Assembly: GCA_963596005.1 (NCBI GenBank)
Contig: CAVBJF010000002.1
Coordinates: 186,001 to 250,000, forward strand
Length of the DNA stretch: 64,000 nt
From: Gallibacter pasteurianus_A
GTDB lineage: Bacteria > Bacillota > Clostridia > Peptostreptococcales > Anaerovoracaceae
Direction: 5' to 3'
The notes below the pieces were generated by a model. That model was not told the origin of the DNA and did not search any database. It saw only the letters and a program-made list of their open reading frames with translations. The translations under genes were made by a program, and so were the position numbers. Every line of letters begins with the position of its first letter. Within the stretch, counting starts at the first letter, position 1. Positions 19,093-26,841 of the stretch are shown here, piece by piece.

Positions 19093-20442
19093 ATGAAAGC
19101 GGCATTTCATACACTTGGTTGCAAGGTTAACCAGTACGAAACAGAAGCGATGAAAAAGCAGTTTAAAAGAGCAGGCTTTGAAATCGCAGATGAATATGAA
19201 TATGCGGATGTCTATGTGATAAATACCTGCAGTGTGACGGCTTTGGCAGACAGAAAATCAAGACAATATATACGCCGTATGAAAAAGACCAATCCTCTCG
19301 CAACAATTGCCGTTACAGGTTGTTATGCTCAAGGCAACAAGGATGAGGTTGCTGCGATCGATGGTGTGGATATCGTAGCAGGCACAAATGAAAAAGACAA
19401 TATTATAGATTATGTAAATCAGCATATTAAACACAGGTCGGAAAGTGATTTTAATTTTTCTTCTACAGAAATCCACGTGCTTGATTATGAAAATCTCGCA
19501 ACCTTTAAGGAAACCGGTGATGTGACTTTGCCGGAGTCAAGAACGCGTGCGTATGTCAAGATACAGGAAGGATGCAACAGATTTTGCACATATTGCATAA
19601 TACCATATGTCAGAGGACCTATTCGCTCAAGAGCCACAAATGCTGTGATTTCCGAATGCAAAGCTCTTATAGAAAACGGATATAAAGAGCTGATTTTGAC
19701 CGGCATAAATACTGCGCTTTGCGAAAATCTCGAAGAAATACTTGATGAACTCGAAAAAATCCAAAAAGATTTCCGCATAAGGCTTAGTTCTCTTGAGCCA
19801 ACTGTTATAAATGCAGAATATGTAAAAAGATTATTTAAGTATAAAAAGCTCTGTCATTTTTTGCATCTTTCGTTACAGTCAGGCTCTGATAAAATTTTAG
19901 AGATGATGAATAGGCGATATGATAGCAAGCAGTATTTAGATATTATCGATACTCTTAGAGAGTTTGATCCGCTTTATGGCATAAGCACAGATATTATAGT
20001 TGGGTTTCCGGGAGAAACGAACGAAGATTTTGCCGATAGCATAAATATTGCGAAAAGAGCACAATTTTGTAAGGTGCATGTGTTTAAATATTCCAAAAGA
20101 AAAGGTACTAAGGCGGCCGAGTTTAATAATCAGATAAGTCCGCAACTAAAAAAAGAAAGAAGCAAGAAGCTTATAGAGGCAAGCGAAGAAGTAGCAAATA
20201 AATTTATTCAAAAAAATTTAGGAACAAAAAACAAAGTTTTATTCGAGGAATATGACGAAAATGCTATGGCTGTCACAGGTTATACAGATAACTATATAAA
20301 AGCATATATGCCTGTAGATAAAAACGAAGTTGGGCGATATAAAAATAGATTCTTTGATGCGACCTTAGAAAAACCGCTAAATGATGGAGTTTTAGTATCG
20401 CTTGATTATAAAAACAGGAAAGGAGATGAAAAACATGAGTGA
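19093..20442 (+). CDS. mtaB: tRNA (N6-L-threonylcarbamoyladenosine37-C2)-methylthiotransferase MtaB
   Basis: Radical SAM methylthiotransferase that converts t6A37 to ms2t6A in tRNAs reading ANN codons. The N-terminal UPF0004 domain has TLGCKVNQYET with the first auxiliary-cluster cysteine, then NTCSVTALADRKSRQ and VTGCYAQ for the others. The radical SAM motif is CNRFCTYC, followed by IIPYVRGPIRSR, which is characteristic of the MtaB/YqeV branch. A C-terminal TRAM-like region completes 449 residues. The stop of the CBS/CorC gene abuts this ATG, and the last codons overlap the HIT gene start. Confidence 0.94.
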   Translation: MKAAFHTLGCKVNQYETEAMKKQFKRAGFEIADEYEYADVYVINTCSVTALADRKSRQYIRRMKKTNPLATIAVTGCYAQGNKDEVAAIDGVDIVAGTNEKDNIIDYVNQHIKHRSESDFNFSSTEIHVLDYENLATFKETGDVTLPESRTRAYVKIQEGCNRFCTYCIIPYVRGPIRSRATNAVISECKALIENGYKELILTGINTALCENLEEILDELEKIQKDFRIRLSSLEPTVINAEYVKRLFKYKKLCHFLHLSLQSGSDKILEMMNRRYDSKQYLDIIDTLREFDPLYGISTDIIVGFPGETNEDFADSINIAKRAQFCKVHVFKYSKRKGTKAAEFNNQISPQLKKERSKKLIEASEEVANKFIQKNLGTKNKVLFEEYDENAMAVTGYTDNYIKAYMPVDKNEVGRYKNRFFDATLEKPLNDGVLVSLDYKNRKGDEKHE

Positions 20443-20776
20443 TTGTATTTTTTGTAAAATAGTTTCGGGTGAGATACCATCAAATAAGGTATATGAAGAC
20501 GACAAGATTTTGGTATTCCATGACCTTGAACCTCAGGCACCTGTGCACATCTTGATGATTCCTAAAAAGCATATAACATCGACTGACGATGTAACAGAAG
20601 CAGATCAGGAGCTTCTTGGATATATGCTAACAAAGGTAAAGGATGTTGCAAAAGAGGCCGGTATAACAAATGGCTATAGAGTTGTAATCAATTGCGGTGA
20701 AGACGGCTTCCAGACGGTAAAGCACCTTCACATGCATATACTCGGAAAAAGACCGATGAAATGGCCACCGGGCTGA
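20435..20776 (+). CDS. HIT-family protein (histidine triad nucleotide-binding)
   Basis: A 113-residue HIT hydrolase of the Hint branch, which cleaves nucleoside phosphoramidates and related adenylated compounds. The catalytic histidine triad is HLHMH near the C-terminus and the fold opens with the CIFCKIVSGEIPS pattern (paired cysteines, zinc site). I use ATG 20435, nine bases after AGGAG at 20421-20425; a longer in-frame start at 20402 would add 11 residues with no ribosome site of its own. The gene overlaps mtaB by 8 nt. Confidence 0.93.
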   Translation: MSDCIFCKIVSGEIPSNKVYEDDKILVFHDLEPQAPVHILMIPKKHITSTDDVTEADQELLGYMLTKVKDVAKEAGITNGYRVVINCGEDGFQTVKHLHMHILGKRPMKWPPG

Positions 20777-20784
20777 TTTAAAAC

Positions 20785-20813
20785 TTGCAAACATCAGCTC
20801 CCTTTAGTATAAT
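20785..20813 (+). promoter_or_regulatory. Promoter of rpsU-yqeY
   Basis: TTGCAA at 20785-20790, 17-bp spacer, perfect TATAAT at 20808-20813. It lies immediately after the HIT gene. Between the predicted start and the rpsU ribosome site is a small hairpin (20832-20848; ACCTGTT/AACAGGT, 3-nt loop) that could affect rpsU translation. Confidence 0.75.
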
Positions 20814-20870
20814 AACAATGTTATGAGCGAAACCTGTTTTTAACAGGTAAGTCAGGAGGTGAAATAAGAA

Positions 20871-21050
20871 ATGGCACAAGTAATAGTAAAAGAAAACGAA
20901 AGCTTGGAAAGTGCACTAAAAAGATTTAAGAGATCATGCGCAAGAGATGGCGTCATGAGCGAGCTAAGAAAAAGAGAGCACTATGAAAAGCCAAGCGTAA
21001 AAAGAAAGAAGAAGTCTGAGGCTGCAAGAAAAAAAGCTAAAAAATATTAG
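20871..21050 (+). CDS. rpsU: Small ribosomal subunit protein bS21
   Basis: A 59-residue, strongly basic protein found by translating the gap between the HIT gene and yqeY. It begins MAQVIVKENESLESALKRF, continues with the bS21 core SELRKREHYEKPSVKRKKK and ends in a Lys/Ala tail. bS21 helps the 30S subunit pair with mRNA Shine-Dalgarno sequences. A full SD, AGGAGGTG at 20854-20861, lies 9 nt before ATG 20871. The rpsU-yqeY pair is standard in Firmicutes. It has its own promoter and a leader hairpin. Confidence 0.96.
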   Translation: MAQVIVKENESLESALKRFKRSCARDGVMSELRKREHYEKPSVKRKKKSEAARKKAKKY

Positions 21051-21074
21051 TATGCAGTAAAGGAGTGTGCAGAT

Positions 21075-21521
21075 ATGACACTAAAAGAAAGACTTATGCA
21101 GGACTTTAAAACCGCTATGAAGCAAAAGGATGAGGTTGCAAAAAACACAATAAACCTTGCAAGAGCGGCGATAAAGCAAATTGAAGTTGACACTCGTAAA
21201 GAGCTCAGCGACGAAGAGATAATTCCTATCATTTCTAAGCAAGTCAAAATGAGAAAAGATGCTTTATCTGATTTTGAAAAAGGCGGTAGAACTGACTTAA
21301 TAGATGCTTATAACAAAGAAATTAAAATACTTGAGACCTATCTTCCGGAGCAGCTTTCTGAAGCTGATATTAAAAAAACTGTGGAGAGCGTGGCAACGGA
21401 GCTTGATATAACCGGTGGCAAAGAAAACATGGGTAAGCTTATGGGTTCGGTTATGAACAAACTAAAGGGACAAGCAGACGGTAATACCGTAAAAAAGATT
21501 GTAATGGAATTTCTTGGATAA
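21075..21521 (+). CDS. yqeY: GatB/YqeY domain protein
   Basis: A 148-residue all-helical protein of the YqeY family, which resembles the C-terminal tRNA-binding domain of GatB. It is thought to bind tRNA or a tRNA-linked complex, but no reaction is firmly established. Recognisable stretches are KAAMKQKDE-like LMQDFKTAMKQKDE at the start, LPEQLSEADIKKTV in the middle and MGKLMGSVMNKLKG before the end. It follows rpsU by 24 nt with AAGGAGTG as ribosome site, and an intrinsic terminator lies right after its stop. Confidence 0.92.
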   Translation: MTLKERLMQDFKTAMKQKDEVAKNTINLARAAIKQIEVDTRKELSDEEIIPIISKQVKMRKDALSDFEKGGRTDLIDAYNKEIKILETYLPEQLSEADIKKTVESVATELDITGGKENMGKLMGSVMNKLKGQADGNTVKKIVMEFLG

Positions 21522-21524
21522 TAT

Positions 21525-21555
21525 ATAGGACAGGCAAAAGCTTGTCCTATTTTAT
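21525..21555 (+). terminator. Intrinsic terminator after rpsU-yqeY
   Basis: 11-bp stem ATAGGACAGGC/GCTTGTCCTAT with one G-T pair, AAAA loop and a T-rich tail. It starts 4 nt after the yqeY stop. Confidence 0.88.
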
Positions 21556-21595
21556 TTTATAACACGAATAATTGTTGCATGGCAAAGCAGAATTC

Positions 21596-21624
21596 TTGCG
21601 GATTTTGTGCGAATACTGTATTAT
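21596..21624 (+). promoter_or_regulatory. Possible promoter of the phoH-recO-glyS operon
   Basis: TTGCGG at 21596-21601, 17-bp spacer and TATTAT at 21619-21624. The -35 match is weak, but a promoter is expected here because a terminator lies upstream and phoH begins at 21655. Confidence 0.45.
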
Positions 21625-21654
21625 ATAGTTAAATAAAAAAATAGGAGAATACAT

Positions 21655-22611
21655 TTGGAAAATTTTATTAAAATTTTTATAGACGAAGATATAGACAGGC
21701 GTGAGTTATTTGGCAATCTTGATAAAAATTTAAAAATTATTAAAGAATATTTTGAGGTAGATATTATACAAAGAGACAATGAGCTTATTCTAAAAGGTGA
21801 TGATAAAGAAAAAGCGCAAAAAGTAGTCTGCGAGCTTATAGAAATCATTAAATCAGGAGAAAAATTAGATTCACAAAAGGTGCACTATGTTATAGATTTG
21901 GCAGGTAAAGGCATTTCATACAGGGAAGGCAATATTTCAAAGGAAATTATTTGCTATACAAACCTTGGCAAACCGATCAAACCAAAGACGATAGGTCAAA
22001 AAAAATATGTCGAATCGATGCGAAAAAAAGATATCGTATTCGGCATTGGGCCGGCAGGTACAGGAAAAACTTATATAGCCGTTGCGATGGCAGTTGCAGC
22101 ATATAAAAATAAAGAGGTACAAAAAATAATACTCGCAAGACCTGCGGTAGAGGCAGGAGAAAGTCTTGGATTTTTACCGGGAGATTTACAGGATAAGGTT
22201 GATCCATATCTTAGACCTCTTTATGATGCTTTATATGACATGCTTGGAAGAGATAATGCGCTTAGATTAAAGGAAAAGGAAGTAGTTGAAATCGTGCCGC
22301 TTGCATATATGCGCGGTCGTACGCTTGATAATTCCTTTATCATTCTTGATGAGGCACAAAATACTACAAGGGAGCAGATGAAGATGTTTTTGACCCGTAT
22401 GGGATTTGGCTCGAGGATGGTTATAACAGGCGACATAACGCAAATAGACTTGCCACGAGGTAAAAAATCAGGCCTCATAGAAGCAAGTAATGTATTAAAG
22501 AACGTAAAGGATATAGATTTTTGTTACTTAAAGGATGCGGATGTAGTTCGCCACGAGCTCGTCAAAAAAATAGTAAAGGCTTATGATGCATACTATAAGA
22601 GAGGTGAATGA
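21655..22611 (+). CDS. phoH: PhoH-family ATPase
   Basis: A 318-residue PhoH-like protein: an N-terminal KH-like region followed by a P-loop ATPase of the superfamily 1 helicase type. Walker A GPAGTGKT is at 132-139 and Walker B FIILDEAQNTT follows, with the sensor-like TGDITQIDLP. Its partner gene in most bacteria is ybeY, overlapped here by the TGATG junction, which suggests a role in RNA or ribosome quality control. The start is TTG 21655 with AGGAG 7 nt upstream; no in-frame ATG fits better. The yqfF/pgpH gene often found between phoH and ybeY is absent. Confidence 0.92.
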   Translation: MENFIKIFIDEDIDRRELFGNLDKNLKIIKEYFEVDIIQRDNELILKGDDKEKAQKVVCELIEIIKSGEKLDSQKVHYVIDLAGKGISYREGNISKEIICYTNLGKPIKPKTIGQKKYVESMRKKDIVFGIGPAGTGKTYIAVAMAVAAYKNKEVQKIILARPAVEAGESLGFLPGDLQDKVDPYLRPLYDALYDMLGRDNALRLKEKEVVEIVPLAYMRGRTLDNSFIILDEAQNTTREQMKMFLTRMGFGSRMVITGDITQIDLPRGKKSGLIEASNVLKNVKDIDFCYLKDADVVRHELVKKIVKAYDAYYKRGE

Positions 22612-23114
22612 TGGCGATAAAACTAAACTTTAATACTGAAGATAAGATAACTGATGATATATGTATGATAATGCAAAATGCTATAGAGTTTGCATTACAA
22701 AATGAAGAAATAAAAACGGAAAATTTCAATGGAGATATGATATTAGATATATCATTTGTGGACGCGGAGGCTATAAAAAAAATAAACAATGAACATCGAA
22801 GTATAGATAGCGTAACGGATGTGCTTTCCTTTCCGCAATACGAAAATTCTGCACAGCTGATGCAAGATGTCGATTTAGGAGATATCCTGCTTGGCGATGT
22901 AGTCATTTGTAATGAAGTTGCTAAAAAACAGGCGGAGCAATATAATCACAGCTACGAGAGGGAGATAGTATATTTATTTGTACATAGCATATTCCATTTG
23001 CTTGGATATGATCATATAGATGAGGCGCAAAGAAAAGAGATGAGAATTGCCGAAGAAAATGTATTAAAAAAACTCGATGTTTCACGAGACTTTAAAATAG
23101 AAGGAGACGCGTAA
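22611..23114 (+). CDS. ybeY: Endoribonuclease YbeY (rRNA maturation factor)
   Basis: Zinc-dependent ribonuclease needed for 16S rRNA 3'-end maturation and 70S quality control. The signature HSIFHLLGYDH (HxxxHxxxxxH) is complete near residues 125-135. Two adjacent ATG codons (22608 and 22611) can start it; the second is better spaced from GAGGTG at 22601-22606. Length is 167-168 residues, normal for the family. It overlaps phoH at its 5' end and era at its 3' end (TAATG), so phoH-ybeY-era are tightly coupled. dgkA and cdd, which separate ybeY from era in Bacillus, are missing. Confidence 0.95.
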   Translation: MAIKLNFNTEDKITDDICMIMQNAIEFALQNEEIKTENFNGDMILDISFVDAEAIKKINNEHRSIDSVTDVLSFPQYENSAQLMQDVDLGDILLGDVVICNEVAKKQAEQYNHSYEREIVYLFVHSIFHLLGYDHIDEAQRKEMRIAEENVLKKLDVSRDFKIEGDA

Positions 23115-23995
23115 TGAAAAGCGGATTTATCAGTATTATCGGCAGGCCCAATGTCGGAAAATCAACACTTCTGAATGCTATCTTAGGAGAGAAGATAGCC
23201 ATTACAACACAAAAGCCACAAACGACACGAAATACGATAAGAGGCATATATACAGATGATGACGCACAGCTTGTATTTTTAGACACACCGGGTATTCACA
23301 AGGCAAAAAATAAGCTCGGAGAATACATGACAGGAAGTGCTATAAATACTTTTAAAGAAGTAGATGCAATTCTCTTTTTAGTTGACGACAGCATCAAAAA
23401 AGGACCGGGAGATAAGTATATAACAGAGCTTTTAAAGACAATCAAGGTTCCAAAATTTCTTCTGATAAATAAAATAGACAAGATAGAAGCAGATGAATAT
23501 AAGAAGATCTATGATGAGTATGAAGAACTAAATCTGTTTGATAAGATCATAGGGGTAAGCGCGATTGAAAATAAAAATGTGGATATTGTTGTACAGAACC
23601 TAAAAAATATCGTGCCGGATGGGCCGATATATTTCCCAAAAGAAATGTCTACAGATCAGCCGGAGAGATTTTTAGTTAGCGAAATTCTGAGGGAAAAGGT
23701 CTTGCTATATCTTGAGGATGAGGTTCCGCATGGGGTTGCAGTTGAAATAGAAAGCTTCAAGGATGAAAAAGATATAACGAGAATAAGTGCAGTTATTTAT
23801 TGCGAAAAAAAATCTCACAAGGGTATCATCATTGGCAAAGGCGGCAGAAAGCTAAAAGGCATAGGTAGTAGTGCACGAAAGGAAATAGAAGCGATACTCG
23901 GCAATAAAGTTTTTTTACAAATATGGGTAAAGATAAAAGAAAACTGGCGCGACAGCGACTTTGCATTATCTAATTTCGGATATACCCAAAAGTAG
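23114..23995 (+). CDS. era: GTPase Era
   Basis: Ras-like GTPase with a C-terminal KH domain that binds the 3' end of 16S rRNA during 30S assembly. G1 GRPNVGKST is at 10-18, the switch region ITTQKPQTTRNTIRGI follows, then G3 DTPG and G4 NKID. The KH part carries GIIIGKGGRKLKGIG, which includes the GxxG loop. Length 293 is standard. ATG overlaps the ybeY stop (TAATG). recO follows after a 33-nt gap. Confidence 0.97.
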   Translation: MKSGFISIIGRPNVGKSTLLNAILGEKIAITTQKPQTTRNTIRGIYTDDDAQLVFLDTPGIHKAKNKLGEYMTGSAINTFKEVDAILFLVDDSIKKGPGDKYITELLKTIKVPKFLLINKIDKIEADEYKKIYDEYEELNLFDKIIGVSAIENKNVDIVVQNLKNIVPDGPIYFPKEMSTDQPERFLVSEILREKVLLYLEDEVPHGVAVEIESFKDEKDITRISAVIYCEKKSHKGIIIGKGGRKLKGIGSSARKEIEAILGNKVFLQIWVKIKENWRDSDFALSNFGYTQK

Positions 23996-24028
23996 GGATC
24001 CGCATTATGCAAGTTATTGGAAGTTAAA

Positions 24029-24784
24029 ATGTATATTGACACAAAAGGAATAATATTAAGAAAAACAAACACAGTAAATAACAGGCGCATGATCGTGCTT
24101 TTTTCAAAAAGATACGGTAAAATTTCGGCAGGCACAAGTATTTCGGAAAAGGGGCGAAATAAGGCAAGTCTTGCAATTAAGCCTTTTACTTATGGGAGAT
24201 ATGATTTATATAAAAATCGTGACAATTACAATATAAACGGAGCTGAAACAATTAGAAGTTATTATCAGCTTGGCGAAGATGTAGATAAGTATGCGAATGC
24301 TTCTTATGCTTTAGAATTTATATCAAAAGTATTGCCGGAGGAATTACCACAGCCAAAAATATTTAATATGACAGTAGATTTTCTTGAGGCGCTGAGCAAA
24401 AGAAAAAAAGAATACACTACGATTTTGATGGCATATTTATTAAAAGCTATAAAGGAGCTTGGATATATGCCACAGCTTTCAAAATGTGGCGCATGTAGTG
24501 CAACCGAAAAGCTTAATTTTATCGACATAAAGGAGGGCACATGCCTATGCGAAAATTGTGCTAAAAAAAAGCTAAATCGAGACAATGATTCATTGATTTG
24601 TGAAATAGATTTAAGTATAATAAAAGTTATGAAATATCTTTTGAATAATCCGTTTCAAAGCCTTCAAAATATTGCACTCGAAAAGGAGGCGGCGAAAAAA
24701 TTAAAAAGCTTTGTTTGGGATTATTCTAAATATCATTTAGAAATTGAAAAATTAAATAGTGAAATATTTTTATTAAATGATTAG
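24029..24784 (+). CDS. recO: DNA repair protein RecO
   Basis: Recombination mediator that, with RecR, loads RecA on SSB-coated DNA and anneals strands. An N-terminal OB fold (about 1-80; YIDTKGIILRKTNTVNNRRM) is followed by a helical domain containing a zinc site CGAC...CLCENC at about 149-178, present in many Firmicute RecO proteins. I use ATG 24029; an in-frame TTG at 24017 would add four residues, but GGAAG at 24019-24023 is spaced for the ATG. Length 251. The stop overlaps the upstream edge of the next gene's ribosome site. Confidence 0.9.
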   Translation: MYIDTKGIILRKTNTVNNRRMIVLFSKRYGKISAGTSISEKGRNKASLAIKPFTYGRYDLYKNRDNYNINGAETIRSYYQLGEDVDKYANASYALEFISKVLPEELPQPKIFNMTVDFLEALSKRKKEYTTILMAYLLKAIKELGYMPQLSKCGACSATEKLNFIDIKEGTCLCENCAKKKLNRDNDSLICEIDLSIIKVMKYLLNNPFQSLQNIALEKEAAKKLKSFVWDYSKYHLEIEKLNSEIFLLND

Positions 24785-24794
24785 GAGGTTTGAT

Positions 24795-25439
24795 ATGGAA
24801 ATTACATTGGAAAAAATCGAACTTGTTAAAGACAGAACAGGTGTGAGTTACAAGGAAGCAAAGGAAGCGTTAGAGGCTGTAGACGGTAGTGTGGTTGATG
24901 CAATCATCAATATCGAAGATAATATTGATAAAAAAGGTGCAACTAAAAACAAAGATGCAAACACCGTTGTAGAGGCTCTAAAGGATCTAGTAAAAAAAGG
25001 AAATGTTTCTAAGATAACCATCAAAAATACCGACGGAGAGATTCTTTTAAATGTACCTGTAACAGTTGGCATACTTGGAGTAGTTATAGCGCCTTGGGCT
25101 GCAATCGCAGGAGTTATCGCTTCATTTGGTTTTAAATGCATTATTGAAGTCGTAAAGGATGACGGTACAATCATAGATGTAAGCGATAAAACAACAGAAG
25201 CTGTCGGCAAGGCGGCAGAAAAAGGCTCAGATGTTTATAATAAGGTTAAAAACAGCGAAACATATGGCAAAGTAAAGGAAAAGACAGGTGAGGCTTTTAC
25301 AAAGGCATCAGAAACAATCAAAGAGAAACTAAACAGAGATAATTTCACAGTTTGCGAAGATGAAGATTGCGATGATTGTGATGTAGAGGATTGTGAAAAA
25401 AGATACGAAAATAAAGAAAGTGAAGGCGAAGAGATATAA
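24795..25439 (+). CDS. DUF4342 domain protein with acidic, cysteine-containing tail
   Basis: A 214-residue protein. Residues about 1-40 resemble a UBA/EF-Ts-like helical unit (TGVSYKEAKEALEAVDGSV). Residues about 55-130 form a DUF4342 domain with a glycine/alanine-rich hydrophobic segment near the middle. A Lys/Glu helical stretch (about 135-180) leads to an acidic tail with four cysteines spaced C-x4-C-x2-C-x4-C. Function is unknown for the family; the helical repeat-like middle could be amphipathic. ATG 24795 is chosen because TTAGGAGG precedes it at 5-7 nt; the in-frame ATG 24777 lies upstream of that site. It sits between recO and glyS, overlapping glyS by TAATG. Confidence 0.8.
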   Translation: MEITLEKIELVKDRTGVSYKEAKEALEAVDGSVVDAIINIEDNIDKKGATKNKDANTVVEALKDLVKKGNVSKITIKNTDGEILLNVPVTVGILGVVIAPWAAIAGVIASFGFKCIIEVVKDDGTIIDVSDKTTEAVGKAAEKGSDVYNKVKNSETYGKVKEKTGEAFTKASETIKEKLNRDNFTVCEDEDCDDCDVEDCEKRYENKESEGEEI

Positions 25440-26839
25440 TGACAGAATTAACAATGGAAAAGCTGGTCGCCTTAGCAAAAAACAGAGGCTTTGTATATCC
25501 GGGCTCTGATATTTACGGCGGGCTTGCAAACACATGGGATTATGGCCCGGTGGGCGTTGCACTACTAAATAATGTAAAGCAGGCTTGGTGGAAAAAGTTT
25601 GTTCAAGAGTCAAAATACAACGTCGGACTTGATGCGGCAATATTGATGAATCCACAGACTTGGGTGGCCTCAGGTCACGTTGGAGGATTTTCTGATCCGC
25701 TTATCGATTGCAAAAATTGCAAATCAAGATTTAGAGCAGATAAGCTGATAGAGGATTATATAAATGATAGCGGGCAGCCGGAGATGATAGTTGACGGTTG
25801 GTCAAACGAAAAGCTAAAGGCATACATAGTTGACAATCATATTAAGTGTCCACAATGTGGCAAAGAGGACTTTACGGATATCAGACAGTTCAACCTGATG
25901 TTTCAGACATATCAAGGAGTCACAGAGGATTCAAAGGCTGCGATATATTTAAGACCGGAAACAGCGCAAGGCATATTTGTAAATTTCAAAAACGTGCAGC
26001 GTACGTCGAGAAAGAAATTGCCTTTTGGAATTGCGCAGATAGGTAAGGCTTTTAGAAACGAAATCACACCGGGAAATTTCATATTTAGAACAAGAGAATT
26101 TGAGCAGATGGAAGTTGAGTTCTTCTGTAAGCCCGGCGAAGATTTGAAGTGGCACAAGTATTGGAAGGATTTTTGCGGAGATTTTCTAAAGAGTCTTGGT
26201 ATGTGCGAAGAAAATATGCGATTCAGAGATCATGAAAAGGAAGAGCTTTCGCATTATTCTAATGCAACTACAGATATAGAGTATAAATTCCCGTTTGGCT
26301 GGGGTGAACTTTGGGGTATTGCTGACAGGACTGATTTTGACTTAAAACAGCACCAGCAATTTTCAAATCAGGATATGAGCTATGTCGACAGTGAAACGGG
26401 CGAGAAATTTATTCCGTATTGTATAGAACCTTCTTTGGGAGTGGGCAGAGTAACACTTGCATTTTTGTGCGATGCTTATACAGAAGAAGAGCTTACAAAG
26501 GATGACGGCTCGAAGGATAGCAGGGTAGTTATGAAATTCCATCCTGCGCTTGCACCTTTTAAGGCTGCGGTATTGCCTCTTGCAAAAAAACTTGCCGATG
26601 TGGCAGAGCCAATCTATGAGGAGCTATCAAAAGCCTTTATGGTTGATTACGATGTCACAGGTTCTATAGGCAAGAGATATAGAAGAGAAGACGAAATAGG
26701 AACGCCGTTTTGTATTTGTGTCGACTTCGAAACAAAGGAAGACGGTTGCGTAACTATCAGAGACAGAGATACTATGCAGCAAATAAGACTTCCTATTGAA
26801 GACGTAAAAGGTTATATAGAAGAGAGAATTAAATTTTAA
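25439..26839 (+). CDS. glyS: Glycine--tRNA ligase, homodimeric class II type
   Basis: Charges tRNA-Gly. This is the alpha2 form of Gram-positives and eukaryotes, not the alpha2-beta2 enzyme. Marks are YGGLANTWDYGPVGV near residues 23-37, a CxxC pair (CKNC and CPQC) in an inserted zinc-like region, motif 2 FRNEITPGNFIFRTREFEQ and motif 3 EPSLGVGRVTLAFL. Length 466 is typical. It starts within the stop of the DUF4342 gene and is followed after 2 nt by the PPDK-like gene, the glyS-ppdK order known in Clostridia. No T-box leader is present. Confidence 0.96.
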   Translation: MTELTMEKLVALAKNRGFVYPGSDIYGGLANTWDYGPVGVALLNNVKQAWWKKFVQESKYNVGLDAAILMNPQTWVASGHVGGFSDPLIDCKNCKSRFRADKLIEDYINDSGQPEMIVDGWSNEKLKAYIVDNHIKCPQCGKEDFTDIRQFNLMFQTYQGVTEDSKAAIYLRPETAQGIFVNFKNVQRTSRKKLPFGIAQIGKAFRNEITPGNFIFRTREFEQMEVEFFCKPGEDLKWHKYWKDFCGDFLKSLGMCEENMRFRDHEKEELSHYSNATTDIEYKFPFGWGELWGIADRTDFDLKQHQQFSNQDMSYVDSETGEKFIPYCIEPSLGVGRVTLAFLCDAYTEEELTKDDGSKDSRVVMKFHPALAPFKAAVLPLAKKLADVAEPIYEELSKAFMVDYDVTGSIGKRYRREDEIGTPFCICVDFETKEDGCVTIRDRDTMQQIRLPIEDVKGYIEERIKF

Positions 26840-26841
26840 AA

